Shown here one piece after another: positions 33,999-41,667 of a DNA stretch of 42,989 nucleotides (position 1 is its first letter; the number at the start of each line of letters is the position of its first letter). A program made the translations under genes and the position numbers. The stretch is from Pseudomonadota bacterium (lineage in GTDB: Bacteria; Pseudomonadota; Alphaproteobacteria; Rhizobiales; Pleomorphomonadaceae): the NCBI GenBank assembly GCA_018262505.1, contig JAGSYV010000029.1, forward strand, positions 1 through 42,989, read 5' to 3'. Under the pieces are notes generated by a model. That model saw only the letters and a program-made list of their open reading frames with translations. It searched no databases and was not told the origin of the DNA.

Positions 33999-35042
33999 CT
34001 ACGCCCCCCGGCGCAGGCGCTCCTGGCCGCGCGTGCTGAGGCGCGGCATCAGTTCGTAGCGGAGATCGACGACCGGCTGCGGCACGTCCTTGCCGGCGAT
34101 GCGGGCCAGCACCATCTCAACCGCCCGCCGGCCCATCTCCTGGCGGAAGGTGCGGACGCTGGTGATCGGCGGGTTGGCCACGGCCATCATCTCCAGGTCG
34201 TTGAAGCCGCAGAGGCCGATCTCGTCCGGCACGGCGATGCGCCGCCGCTGGCATTCGAACAGCACGCCGAGCGCCAAGTCGTCGTTGTTGCAGAAGATCG
34301 CGTCGATCTTCTGGGTGCGCGCCATGAGGTCGCTCAGGAGCTGGCAGCCGAGTCCCACCGTCGAGGCGCGCGGCGTGGTGATGATGAGCCCTTCGTCGAA
34401 CAGCCCGGCCTCCTTCACCGCCTGGGTATAGCCTTCCAGGCGGCGCTGGGTGCGCGGATCCATGCGGGCGCCGAGGAAGGCAATGCGCTGGTAGCCGCCG
34501 GCGATGAGATGCCGCGTGGCGTCATAGGCGGCGTCGAAGTGGGAGAAGCCGACCATCATGTCGACCGGCGCCGGGCCCATCTCCATGATCTGCACCACCG
34601 GGCAGCGGGCCTGCATGAGCAGCGCCCTCGACGTCTCCGACTGGTCGATGCCGGACACGATCAGCCCGGCGGGACGCTGGCTGAGGAACACCCGGAGCAG
34701 CCGCTCCTCCTCCAGCACCGAATAGCGCGTGTTGCCGAACTGGACGCTGAAGGGCGAGCCCTCGACGCCGGCATAGATGCCGCGCAGCACGTCGGCGAAC
34801 ACGCTGTTGGTCACCGAGGGGATCAGCACGCCGATGACGTCGGTGCGATCGGAGGCCAGCGCCCGCGCCACCGGGTCCGGCACATAACCGAGCTGCTCGA
34901 CGATCTCCTCGATCCGCTGCCTGAGCTTGGGCGAGACCATCTCGGGCTTGCGCAGCGCCCGCGACACGGTGATAGCGCTCACATTGGCGACTCGCCCGAC
35001 ATCGGCAAGCGTCACTTTCCCAGCAGACCTGTCACTCTTCAT
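33999..35042 (-). CDS. LacI-family transcriptional regulator (GntR gluconate repressor type)
   Basis: The 347-residue protein has an N-terminal LacI helix-turn-helix (TLADVGRVANVSAITVSRAL, about residues 11-30) and a sugar-binding periplasmic-protein-like domain. The SAITVSRALR motif and the divergent gluconokinase gene point to the GntR/GntH type, which represses gluconate uptake genes. The ATG at 35042 puts the helix-turn-helix near the N terminus; an ATG at 35093 is also in frame. A 14-bp dyad at 35095-35108 is its likely operator. Confidence 0.92.
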   Translation of the reverse strand: MKSDRSAGKVTLADVGRVANVSAITVSRALRKPEMVSPKLRQRIEEIVEQLGYVPDPVARALASDRTDVIGVLIPSVTNSVFADVLRGIYAGVEGSPFSVQFGNTRYSVLEEERLLRVFLSQRPAGLIVSGIDQSETSRALLMQARCPVVQIMEMGPAPVDMMVGFSHFDAAYDATRHLIAGGYQRIAFLGARMDPRTQRRLEGYTQAVKEAGLFDEGLIITTPRASTVGLGCQLLSDLMARTQKIDAIFCNNDDLALGVLFECQRRRIAVPDEIGLCGFNDLEMMAVANPPITSVRTFRQEMGRRAVEMVLARIAGKDVPQPVVDLRYELMPRLSTRGQERLRRGA

Positions 35043-35086
35043 ACCGGCAGCCTCCCCGGGCGGGGAGTATATCGCAGTTCGTCGCA

Positions 35087-35115
35087 TTGACAAATGACAG
35101 CGCTAACATTTGTAT
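35087..35115 (+). promoter_or_regulatory. gntK-TRAP promoter with LacI-type operator
   Basis: TTGACA at 35087 is followed after 17 bp by TTGTAT at 35110. The imperfect palindrome TGACAG-CGCTAACA at 35095-35108 has the central AGCGCT typical of LacI/GntR operators and lies between the two boxes. Confidence 0.65.
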
Positions 35116-35149
35116 GGCTAGTAACAGACGCGGTTGGGGAGGACGACCG

Positions 35150-35722
35150 ATGGCTGCTCCCGTTGCCATTCAAACCGACTACATTCTCGTCATGGGGGTT
35201 TGCGGCGCCGGAAAGTCGACGGTCGCCGCGATGCTGGCGGCCGCGACGGGCGGCCAGTTGATCGAGGCCGACGATCACCACTCCCAAGGCAACGTCCGCG
35301 CGATGTCCGAAGGGCGGCCGCTCACCGACGAGCAGCGTTGGCCGTGGCTCGCCGCCGTTGCCGCGGCGGCGGCCGAGGCGCGGCGTGAGGCGGACGGCCC
35401 GGTGGTCATCGCCTGCTCGGCCCTGAAGCGGCGCTATCGCGACCGGCTGCGCCAGCAGCTCGGCCCCTTGCCGATTCTCCACCTCTTCGGCCCCGTCTCC
35501 CTTCTCAGGCAGCGCCTCACGGCGCGCCGATCGCACTTCATGCCGCCGGCGCTGCTCGACAGCCAGCTGGCCGTGCTCGAACCACCGGCCGCCGACGAAG
35601 AGGCCCTGACGTTTTCGGTCGAGCTGAGCCCGGACGACATCGTCGCCACGGCCGTGCTCGCCCTCGTCGCGGCGGCACACGCCCGACAGCCTTCAGAACC
35701 CGCCAGAGCCGAGACGCCCTGA
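35150..35722 (+). CDS. gntK: Gluconokinase
   Basis: Gluconokinase phosphorylates gluconate to 6-phosphogluconate, which enters the Entner-Doudoroff or pentose phosphate pathway. The 190-residue protein has Walker A GVCGAGKST (16-24), the gluconate-binding EADDHH and DEQRWPWL patterns, and SALKRRYRDRLR (about 94-105), all conserved in thermoresistant gluconokinases. The ATG at 35150 follows GGGGAGGA. It is the first gene of an operon with the TRAP transporter, 26 bp upstream of dctQ. Confidence 0.95.
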   Translation: MAAPVAIQTDYILVMGVCGAGKSTVAAMLAAATGGQLIEADDHHSQGNVRAMSEGRPLTDEQRWPWLAAVAAAAAEARREADGPVVIACSALKRRYRDRLRQQLGPLPILHLFGPVSLLRQRLTARRSHFMPPALLDSQLAVLEPPAADEEALTFSVELSPDDIVATAVLALVAAAHARQPSEPARAETP

Positions 35723-35747
35723 CCGCAGAAACATCGGAGCAAGCCCA

Positions 35748-36350
35748 ATGGATAGGGTCAAGACACTCCTCGAACGCATTCTCGAATACACCATGGCGGC
35801 GCTCTTGGCCGTCATGGTGGTGATGGTGTTCGGCAACGTCGTGCTGCGCTACGCCTTCGGCAGCGGCATCGCCTCGGCCGAGGAAATCTCCCGCCTGATG
35901 TTCGTCTGGCTGGTGTTTCTCGGCGCCACGCTGGCGCTGCGCCAGCACAAGCACCTGGGGCTCGAACTGCTGCAGGCGCGACTGCCGGTGCCGCTGCGCC
36001 GGGCCTGCGCGATTCTCAGCCACCTGCTGATCCTCTACGCGCTCTGGCTGTTTCTTTCCGGCAGTTGGACGCAGACGAAGATCGGCCTTTCCACCTATTC
36101 CACCGTGCTGCGCTTCCCGATGGCGTTCTACGCCGCCGCCGGCGTCTTCCCGACCATCGCCATGATCGGCCTCACGCTGATCAACCTCTACCGCCTCGTC
36201 ACCGGTTCGTCCGACGGCCACATGCCCGGCGACCCCAACCCCGATCACATCCTGGACGACGTGAGCAGGCCGGACGCGCCGCAGATCGAACGCACCGCCG
36301 TGGGCGATCTTCCCGGCGCCAATCCCACCGTGCTGGAGGGCGGACGATGA
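35748..36350 (+). CDS. dctQ: TRAP transporter small membrane subunit (DctQ)
   Basis: The 200-residue protein has four membrane helices and the DctQ signature: SAEEISRLMFVWLVFLGATLALR (about residues 44-66, which includes the conserved E-E-I-S-R-L). It is the small membrane partner of a tripartite ATP-independent periplasmic transporter. The last 35 residues are a soluble extension. It is followed by dctM with a four-base overlap (ATGA), so the genes are translationally coupled. Confidence 0.94.
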   Translation: MDRVKTLLERILEYTMAALLAVMVVMVFGNVVLRYAFGSGIASAEEISRLMFVWLVFLGATLALRQHKHLGLELLQARLPVPLRRACAILSHLLILYALWLFLSGSWTQTKIGLSTYSTVLRFPMAFYAAAGVFPTIAMIGLTLINLYRLVTGSSDGHMPGDPNPDHILDDVSRPDAPQIERTAVGDLPGANPTVLEGGR

Positions 36351-37624
36351 CCCTCGGTGTCTTCCTCGGTTCGCTGTTCGGCCTGATGGCGCTCGGCATG
36401 CCCATCGCCTTCGCCCTCGTCCTGACGGGCGTGGCGCTGATGTTCTATCTCGACTTCTTCGACGCCCAGTTGGTCGCCCAGAACATGCTGTCGGGCGCCG
36501 ACAATTTCCCGCTGATGGCGGTGCCCTTCTTCATCCTGGCCGGCGAGATCATGAACGCCGGCGGCATCTCCCGGCGCATCATCAACCTTGCCGTCACCCT
36601 GGTCGGCCACATTCGCGGCGGCCTCGGTTACGTCGCCATCGGCGCCGCCGTGCTCTTGGCCAGCCTGTCCGGCTCGGCCATCGCCGACACCGCCGCCCTC
36701 GGCACGCTCTTGATCCCGATGATGCGCGACCATGGCTATCCGCTGCCGCGCTCGGCCGGCCTCGTCGCCGCCGGCGGCATCATCGGCCCGATCATTCCGC
36801 CCAGCATGCCGTTCATCATCTTCGGCGTCACCACCAACGTGTCGATCACCGGCCTGTTCATGACCGGCATCGTCCCCGGCCTGCTGATGGGGCTGGCGCT
36901 GGTCTTTACTTGGAAGTGGTGCGTCGGCGGCATGAACGTGGTGGCCGAGCCCAAGCGCACGGGCCGGGAGCGGCTGATCGCGCTGCGCGAGGGCCTGTGG
37001 GCGCTGTTCCTGCCGGTGATCATCATCGGCGGCCTGCGCGGCGGCCTGTTCACGCCGACGGAAGCGGCCGTCGTCGCCGCCGTCTATGCCCTCTTCGTGA
37101 CGCTGTTCGTCTACCGCGAGATCGGCGTCGCCGAGCTCACCGAGGTGTTCATCCAGGCGGCGCGTACCACCGCCACCGTCATGTTCCTGGTCGCCGCCGC
37201 GCTGGTGTCGGCCTACATGATCACGCTGTCCGACCTCACCTCGCAGCTGACCGACCTCCTGCAACCGGTGATGCACGAGCCGCGCCTCCTCATGGCGATG
37301 ATCTGCCTGCTGCTGCTCGCCGTCGGCACCGTCATGGACCTGACGCCGACCATCCTGGTGCTCGGCCCGGTGCTGATGCCGATCGCCACCACCGCCGGCA
37401 TCGACCCGCTGTATTTCGGCGTCATGTTCGTGCTGATCGGCACGCTCGGCCTGATCCACCCGCCGGTCTGCACGGTGCTGAACACGGTGTCCGCCATCGC
37501 GCGGATCTCTCTGGAACGCGCCACCGCCGGCATCTGGCCGTTCCTGCTCGTCTACCTGGTGCTGTTTGTCCTGATGATCATCTTCCCCGAGATCATCACC
37601 GTGCCGTCGCACCTGTTCCACTGA
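36347..37624 (+). CDS. dctM: TRAP transporter large membrane subunit (DctM)
   Basis: The 425-residue protein has about 12 membrane helices. Conserved DctM pieces include the early FPLMAVPFFILAGEIMN (about 52-68), IIPPSMPFIIFG (about 147-158) and the late VMDLTPTILVLGPVLMP (about 326-342). It forms the sodium-driven channel of a TRAP transporter with DctQ. Start by coupling to dctQ. The frame is open further upstream but that part overlaps dctQ. Confidence 0.95.
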   Translation: MTLGVFLGSLFGLMALGMPIAFALVLTGVALMFYLDFFDAQLVAQNMLSGADNFPLMAVPFFILAGEIMNAGGISRRIINLAVTLVGHIRGGLGYVAIGAAVLLASLSGSAIADTAALGTLLIPMMRDHGYPLPRSAGLVAAGGIIGPIIPPSMPFIIFGVTTNVSITGLFMTGIVPGLLMGLALVFTWKWCVGGMNVVAEPKRTGRERLIALREGLWALFLPVIIIGGLRGGLFTPTEAAVVAAVYALFVTLFVYREIGVAELTEVFIQAARTTATVMFLVAAALVSAYMITLSDLTSQLTDLLQPVMHEPRLLMAMICLLLLAVGTVMDLTPTILVLGPVLMPIATTAGIDPLYFGVMFVLIGTLGLIHPPVCTVLNTVSAIARISLERATAGIWPFLLVYLVLFVLMIIFPEIITVPSHLFH

Positions 37625-37649
37625 GAATTATAAAGAGGGAGAGAAGACC

Positions 37650-38654
37650 ATGAAACTCGCATTCGCCTCCACCGTCGCCGCCGCGCTTCTGGCGGTCGGC
37701 GTCACGGCGTCCGCCGCGGCGGACGTCAGCGCCCGCGTCATCCGCTTCGGCTTCGGCCTGCCGGACGCCAGCAACCAGGGCCGCGCGGCCAAGTTCTTCG
37801 CCGATGAGGTCGCCCGCCTCTCCGACGGCAAGCTGAAGATGCGCACCTTCGGCGACGCCAAGCTCGGCAGCGACGTGCAGATGCAGAACGCGCTGATCGG
37901 CGGCGCCCAGGAGATGATGGTCGGCTCGACCGCCACTCTCGTCGGCATCGTCAAGGACTTCGGCGTCTACGACCTGCCCTTCCTGTTTGCCGACAACAAG
38001 CAGGCCGACGCCGTGCTCGACGGCCCGTTCGGCCGCAAGCTGATGGACAAGCTGGAAGCGCAGGGCCTCGTCGGTCTGGTCTACTGGGAAAACGGCTTCC
38101 GCAACCTGACCAACAGCAAGCGCCCCGTCACCAAGATGGAGGACTTTGCGGGCATCAAGCTCAGGGTCATGCAGAACCCCGTCTACATCGACATGTTCAA
38201 CAGCTTCGGCGCCAGCGCCGTGCCGCTGCCCTATTCCGAGCTGTTCTCGGCCATGGAGACCGGCGCCGTCGACGGCCAGGAGAACCCGGTCACCACCATC
38301 GAGTCGGCCAAGTTCTACGAGGTGCAGAAGTATCTCACCATCACGCGCCACGTTTACAGCCCGTGGATCGTGCTGGCCAGCAAGTCCTGGTACGACCAAC
38401 TCTCGGCCGACGAGCACAAGATCCTGCTTGAGGCAGCGGTTGCCTCGCGCGATTTCGAGCGCAAGGACAGCCGCGAAGCCTCGCTGAAGAGCATCGATGC
38501 CCTGAAGAGCCACGGCATGCAGGTCAACGAACTGCCGCCCGAGGAACTCGCCCGTCTCAAGGAAAAAGCCCAGCCCGCCGCCGACAAGTTCGCCGCCGAC
38601 GGCGGCGCCGAAGTCCTGAAAGACCTGCAGGCCGCCATCGCAGAGGCGAAGTAA
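37650..38654 (+). CDS. dctP: TRAP transporter solute-binding protein (DctP)
   Basis: The 334-residue protein has a signal peptide (to about residue 24), the DctP fold and the substrate-carboxylate-binding Arg in IKLRVM (about residue 172), followed by SELFSAMETGAVDGQENP (about 194-211). It binds a sugar acid or related carboxylate in the periplasm. Gluconokinase in the same operon and the GntR-like regulator make gluconate the most likely ligand; other hexonates cannot be excluded. A strong terminator follows. Confidence 0.95.
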   Translation: MKLAFASTVAAALLAVGVTASAAADVSARVIRFGFGLPDASNQGRAAKFFADEVARLSDGKLKMRTFGDAKLGSDVQMQNALIGGAQEMMVGSTATLVGIVKDFGVYDLPFLFADNKQADAVLDGPFGRKLMDKLEAQGLVGLVYWENGFRNLTNSKRPVTKMEDFAGIKLRVMQNPVYIDMFNSFGASAVPLPYSELFSAMETGAVDGQENPVTTIESAKFYEVQKYLTITRHVYSPWIVLASKSWYDQLSADEHKILLEAAVASRDFERKDSREASLKSIDALKSHGMQVNELPPEELARLKEKAQPAADKFAADGGAEVLKDLQAAIAEAK

Positions 38655-38660
38655 GGGCCG

Positions 38661-38699
38661 GAGAACCACGGCCGGCAAAGCGCGCGGCCGTGGTTCTCG
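38661..38699 (+). terminator. Hairpin after dctP without T-run
   Basis: GAGAACCACGGCCG pairs with CGGCCGTGGTTCTC over a 10-nt loop. No T-run follows, so it may protect the mRNA end or act with the stronger terminator 20 bp downstream. Confidence 0.5.
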
Positions 38700-38719
38700 G
38701 GGGGGATTCTAAGAGGGAT

Positions 38720-38757
38720 GGTAGCGTCCGCGGGGGCCTCGCGGGCGCTACCTTTTT
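38720..38757 (+). terminator. Intrinsic terminator of the gntK-dctQMP operon
   Basis: A 13-bp stem with one G-U pair, GGTAGCGTCCGCG / CGCGGGCGCTACC, a 7-nt loop and TTTTT. Position right after dctP. Confidence 0.92.
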
Positions 38758-38762
38758 GAATC

Positions 38763-38836
38763 ATTTATATAAAGCTGTCATCCCCAGCGAAAGCGAGGAC
38801 CTCAGGACGACGGGCGCAGCGGCCCATATCAGGCTC
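38763..38836. repeat. Right half of a palindromic element (M12)
   Basis: Only a right arm is present: AAGCTGTCATCC, AGCGAAAGCGAGGACCTCAGG and the outer end GGCCCATATCAGG. Its left arm is missing; the preceding sequence is the operon terminator. Confidence 0.75.
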
Positions 38837-38839
38837 CCA

Positions 38840-38866
38840 ATAAAACGAAGGCGGGCCGAAGCCCGC
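38840..38866 (-). terminator. Minus-strand terminator-like hairpin
   Basis: GCGGGC-TTCG-GCCCGC is followed by CTTCGTTTTAT on the minus strand. No gene upstream on that strand would use it. It is similar, with its flanking element end, to the terminator at 39746-39777, so it may have been copied with the repeat. Confidence 0.55.
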
Positions 38867-38892
38867 TCTCGATCGGTTGGGATGGATGTAGG

Positions 38893-39146
38893 GGCGCCCT
38901 ATATCCGCCCCTCGCCCCATCCTGCCTGAGGTCCTCGCTTTCGCAAGGATGACAGATTTATATAAAGATAACAGTTTGTTACCCGCTCGCAAACTTCCCT
39001 TGCGGCAGTATCCGATGCCACGCGGAACACGACAACCTATGAGGAGGAACACGCCGCTATCCGATTGTTTCGTCAATATCAGACTGTCATCCTTGCGAAA
39101 GCGAGGACCTCAGGAAGGTAGAGCGAGCGATTGATATCAGTCTCCC
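38893..39146. repeat. Long palindromic element M13
   Basis: The ends are GCGCCCTATATCC and GATATCAG. The arms have the stem TCCTCGC-TTTC-GCAAGGA. The core of about 130 bp begins AACAGTTTGTTACCCGC and ends CGCTATCCGATTGTT; the reverse complement of this core is in M14. Confidence 0.85.
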
Positions 39147-39198
39147 TGACCCCACAGTTGCTTATCCCTCGCATTTCCGAGACCGAGAGGATCGCCCC

Positions 39199-39489
39199 AT
39201 GAATCCGGGCTGGGTCTACATCGTCACCAACAAGCCGCACGGCGTGCTCTACGTCGGCGTCACCTCCGATCTGGAAGGGCGGGTCTGGGAGCATCGCAAT
39301 CGAATCCATCGTGGCTTCACCGACAGCTACAATTGCACGCGGCTCGTCTGGTACGAGGACAACGGCGACATCACCGAAGCGATCGAGCGCGAGAAGCAAC
39401 TCAAGCACTGGAAACGCGAGTGGAAGATCCAACTGATCGAAGAGATGAACCCGGAGTGGGAAGACCTCTTCGAGACGATCATGTCGTGA
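39199..39489 (+). CDS. Small GIY-YIG endonuclease-family protein
   Basis: The 96-residue protein is a single GIY-YIG domain. It has WVYIVTNKPHGVLYVGVTSD (5-24, with the two strand motifs VYI and YVG), the catalytic Arg28 (GRVWEH), Glu60/Glu64 in the helix ITEAIEREKQLK, and the ending EMNPEWEDL seen in the YhbQ-like group. It has no DNA-binding partner domain. It sits between long palindromic elements M13 (53 bp upstream) and M14 (3 bp after the stop codon), so it could be the nuclease of a mobile unit. That link is an inference from position. Confidence 0.9.
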   Translation: MNPGWVYIVTNKPHGVLYVGVTSDLEGRVWEHRNRIHRGFTDSYNCTRLVWYEDNGDITEAIEREKQLKHWKREWKIQLIEEMNPEWEDLFETIMS

Positions 39490-39492
39490 AGA

Positions 39493-39744
39493 GAGCCCTA
39501 TATCAGCCCCTCGCCCCATCCTGCCCGAGGTCCTCGCTTTCGCAAGGATGACAGATTTATATTTATGGAACAATTGGATAGCGGCGCGCATCCTCTCATG
39601 GGTTACCGTCTTCCACGGGCCTCCGGTGGCACCGCAGAGGGAGCCATGCGAGCGGCTAACAAACTGTTATATTTATATAAATCTGTCATCCTTGCGAAAG
39701 CGAGGACCTTAGGACGAGTAGGCGCGGCGGCTCATATCAGGCAC
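39493..39744. repeat. Long palindromic element M14
   Basis: The ends are GAGCCCTATATCAGCC and CTCATATCAGGCACC; the arms have the stem TCCTCGC-TTTC-GCAAGGA. The core runs from AACAATTGGATAGCGGC to GAGCGGCTAACAAACTG, the reverse complement of the M13 core with about 60-70% identity by eye. Confidence 0.85.
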
Positions 39745-39745
39745 C

Positions 39746-39777
39746 AATAAAAACTCAGGCGGGCCGAAGCCCGCCTG
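39746..39777 (-). terminator. Intrinsic terminator of the phage head module
   Basis: On the minus strand the 9-bp stem CAGGCGGGC-TTCG-GCCCGCCTG is followed by AGTTTTTATT. It lies directly after the last phage gene (stop at 39779). Confidence 0.92.
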
Positions 39778-39778
39778 T

Positions 39779-40099
39779 TCAGTCTGCAATATTTCCGGGA
39801 ATCCAATCCGGCGGCGGGCCACCGAGGGCTTCGGTGAGGCCGTTGCCGGTGGGGACGACATCTTCGGCCGGAGCCTGTTTGGGTTTGCGGCCACGTTTGC
39901 GGGCTTCCGGCTTGGCGTCGGCCGGCGGCGGCGTTTCGCCGCCCGGCTCGGGCTCGTCGGAAGCAGCGATGCTTGCGCTGCCCGCCGCCGCCACCCACGA
40001 CGGCTTCATCTTCATCAGCGCGTCGGGAAGGTCGAAGACCTCCCCGGCGTCGCGGATCTTGCCGCCGAAGTAGCCCTTGCGGACGGCGGTGACGCGCAT
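39779..40099 (-). CDS. Phage head-module protein of unknown role
   Basis: The 106-residue protein starts MRVTAVRKGYFGGKIRDAGE, which looks like the N terminus of small phage proteins often encoded after capsid cement genes, with a compact domain of about 40 residues and a Pro/Glu/Lys-rich, low-complexity tail. Its start overlaps the stop of the cement gene by one base (ATGA pattern), so it is part of the same operon. Its function is unknown. Confidence 0.65.
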   Translation of the reverse strand: MRVTAVRKGYFGGKIRDAGEVFDLPDALMKMKPSWVAAAGSASIAASDEPEPGGETPPPADAKPEARKRGRKPKQAPAEDVVPTGNGLTEALGGPPPDWIPGNIAD

Positions 40100-40521
40100 C
40101 AGACGGCGACCCCGTTGGACTGCACGCCGGCGACGATGCCGGCGGTGATCTTGCCGGTGGTCGGCGCCGTGCCGGTGACGGTGTATTTCAGGCGGCCGTA
40201 CTGGAGCGTGATGCCGCGCGGCAGGTCGTCGCGGGCGATCTGATAGCCGGCCTTGAGCTGAGCCAGCGTCGCTGTTGCCAGCGGGATCGTCTTATCGGGC
40301 GTGAAGGTGGTGGTGGCGTCCAGCTCCAGGTCGATCTGCAGCGAGGTGAGGTTGTTGAAGTCTTCCACCACCTGCACCAGGAGCGCCACTTCGCAGCCCT
40401 TGCCAGCGTCGAAATTCTTGATGGTGGGCGAGATGGGGCCGAAGTCGAGGGTGTTGGTGGAGGCGGCCGTCGCGGTAACAGGCTGAGCGTCCGAGAACAG
40501 CGCCTGAGTGTCCAGGATCAT
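40099..40521 (-). CDS. Bbp16-family capsid cement protein
   Basis: The 140-residue protein resembles the capsid cement (decoration) protein Bbp16 of Bordetella phage BPP-1. It starts MILDTQALFSDAQPVTATA, has CEVALLVQVVEDFNNLTSL in the middle and GRLKYTVTGTAPTTGKITAG near the end. In the virion it stabilises the capsid shell. Position after the major capsid gene is as in BPP-1. The ATG at 40521 begins the family N terminus; the open frame further upstream belongs to the 140-bp element. Confidence 0.82.
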   Translation of the reverse strand: MILDTQALFSDAQPVTATAASTNTLDFGPISPTIKNFDAGKGCEVALLVQVVEDFNNLTSLQIDLELDATTTFTPDKTIPLATATLAQLKAGYQIARDDLPRGITLQYGRLKYTVTGTAPTTGKITAGIVAGVQSNGVAV

Positions 40522-40583
40522 TTGGATGTCCTTGAAAATAAGGCTAGGGAAGCGCCCGTCGAAACGGGTGCAGGACTTGCGAA

Positions 40584-40723
40584 GTCTGAGATCGAAACTC
40601 GCTGGCGCGCGGCAGGTGGCGACGCATTCGAGAACCGGAGCGGAGCGGACGTTGAGGTCCGTGAGCACCGGAAGCGCAGAATGCTAAGCCAGATGCCCGC
40701 GCCAGTAGAGTTTCGGCTCAGAC
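40584..40723 (-). repeat. 140-bp TIR element, copy D
   Basis: Read on the minus strand it starts GTCTGAGCCGAAACTC and ends with the near-exact inverse, GAGTTTCGATCTCAGAC, with the family core GCTTCCGGTGCTCACG inside. It lies between the capsid and cement genes. The TGA within its first bases (40718-40720) is the stop codon of the capsid gene. Confidence 0.87.
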
Positions 40724-41660
40724 GTAGGCGGGAAGCGCCGCCTCCGTGTTGAGCAGCGCGTCCGTCTCGCGGATCGGGATGCCGCGATAGGTCAGCACTT
40801 CCTTGCCCTCGATGCTGTCGCGCTTGAGGCCCGGCGCCGCGTAGTTGTAGCTGCCGGCGGCGTTGACCAGCGACCGGTCGGACGACTGGGCGTCCAGCAC
40901 TTCCAGCGCGTCGCGGTTCATGTAGATGGCGATGCGGCTGGAGGTGGCGTTTGTAGCGCCAGTCCTTGACGAACATGCCGACATGCCAGGAGAACAGCGT
41001 CGACTTGACGTAGAACTTGTTGCCGGCGGCATCCAGCGTCACTTCCTCGCCCTTGTCGGCCACCTGAACGCCGGTGGGGATGCCCTCGGGCGTCAACAGC
41101 GACGTGGCGTGGTCGCCCCAGGTGACGAACCAGATGGAGGTGTTGTCGGCGCCGCGGCCGCCGCCGTCGATCACCTGTCCGGCGGCGACGTTCGGCTTGG
41201 TGGCGTTGGGGCCGTCGTAATAGGCGTTGTAGCGGGCGGCGAGGCCCTTGAACTTCTCCGGCGTGGTGGCGACGTCGTGGTAGAAAATGCCGGTCGCCAT
41301 CTCCTGGTTCATCGCTTCGAGGAACGGCGCGCTGTCGACGAGCCGCTGCTTGGCGGCGTCCTTGGCCAGCGCCAGCAGGCGCACGTCGATTTCCGAGCGC
41401 GCCTCCAGGAAACCGGTGGTGTCGTCCACCTGCTGCACGGTGGCCTTGGACTGCGGCACGCCCTTGTACAGGCGCCCCCAGGCGACCGACGGCAGACCGG
41501 TGCGGATCATGTGGCGATGGCTGGCCTGCTGGTTGCAGACCGTCACCATCGCGTCGTCGAGCACCGGATTCTGCTGCGACAGGATTTCGAGAACCGTGCC
41601 CTCGGCGCTCTGCTTCTGCGCGTCGATCAGGTTCGGGTAGTAGGTGCCAACGGTGGCCAT
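40718..41660 (-). pseudogene. Phage major capsid protein (Bbp17-like) with internal deletion and frameshift
   Basis: The first ~240 codons (from MATVGTYYPNLIDAQKQ, through HRHMIRTGLPSVAWGRLY to STLFSWHVGMFVKDWRY) are like the major capsid protein of BPP-1-like podoviruses. Right after DWRY the frame changes, and the rest is read in another frame: RIAIYMNRDALEVLDAQ and LTYRGIPIRETDALLNTEA, which is the normal C-terminal part. An expected stretch of a few dozen residues between them (RIANIDVS-like region to the GRAAIY-like strand) is missing. So the gene has a deletion with a frameshift near 40950, and capsids should not form. An assembly error is the alternative. Confidence 0.75.
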
Positions 41661-41667
41661 GTGTCAT

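Noticed and set aside
36245..37621. A 458-codon minus-strand frame opposite dctQ and dctM
   Set aside because: It is Asp/His/Gln-rich, the typical shadow of a membrane protein gene on the other strand.
20261..39591. Small open frames that repeat a peptide like VILAKARTSGR in several places
   Set aside because: They all lie within the palindromic elements and result from the shared arm sequence. No ribosome-binding sites and no consistent frame length were seen.
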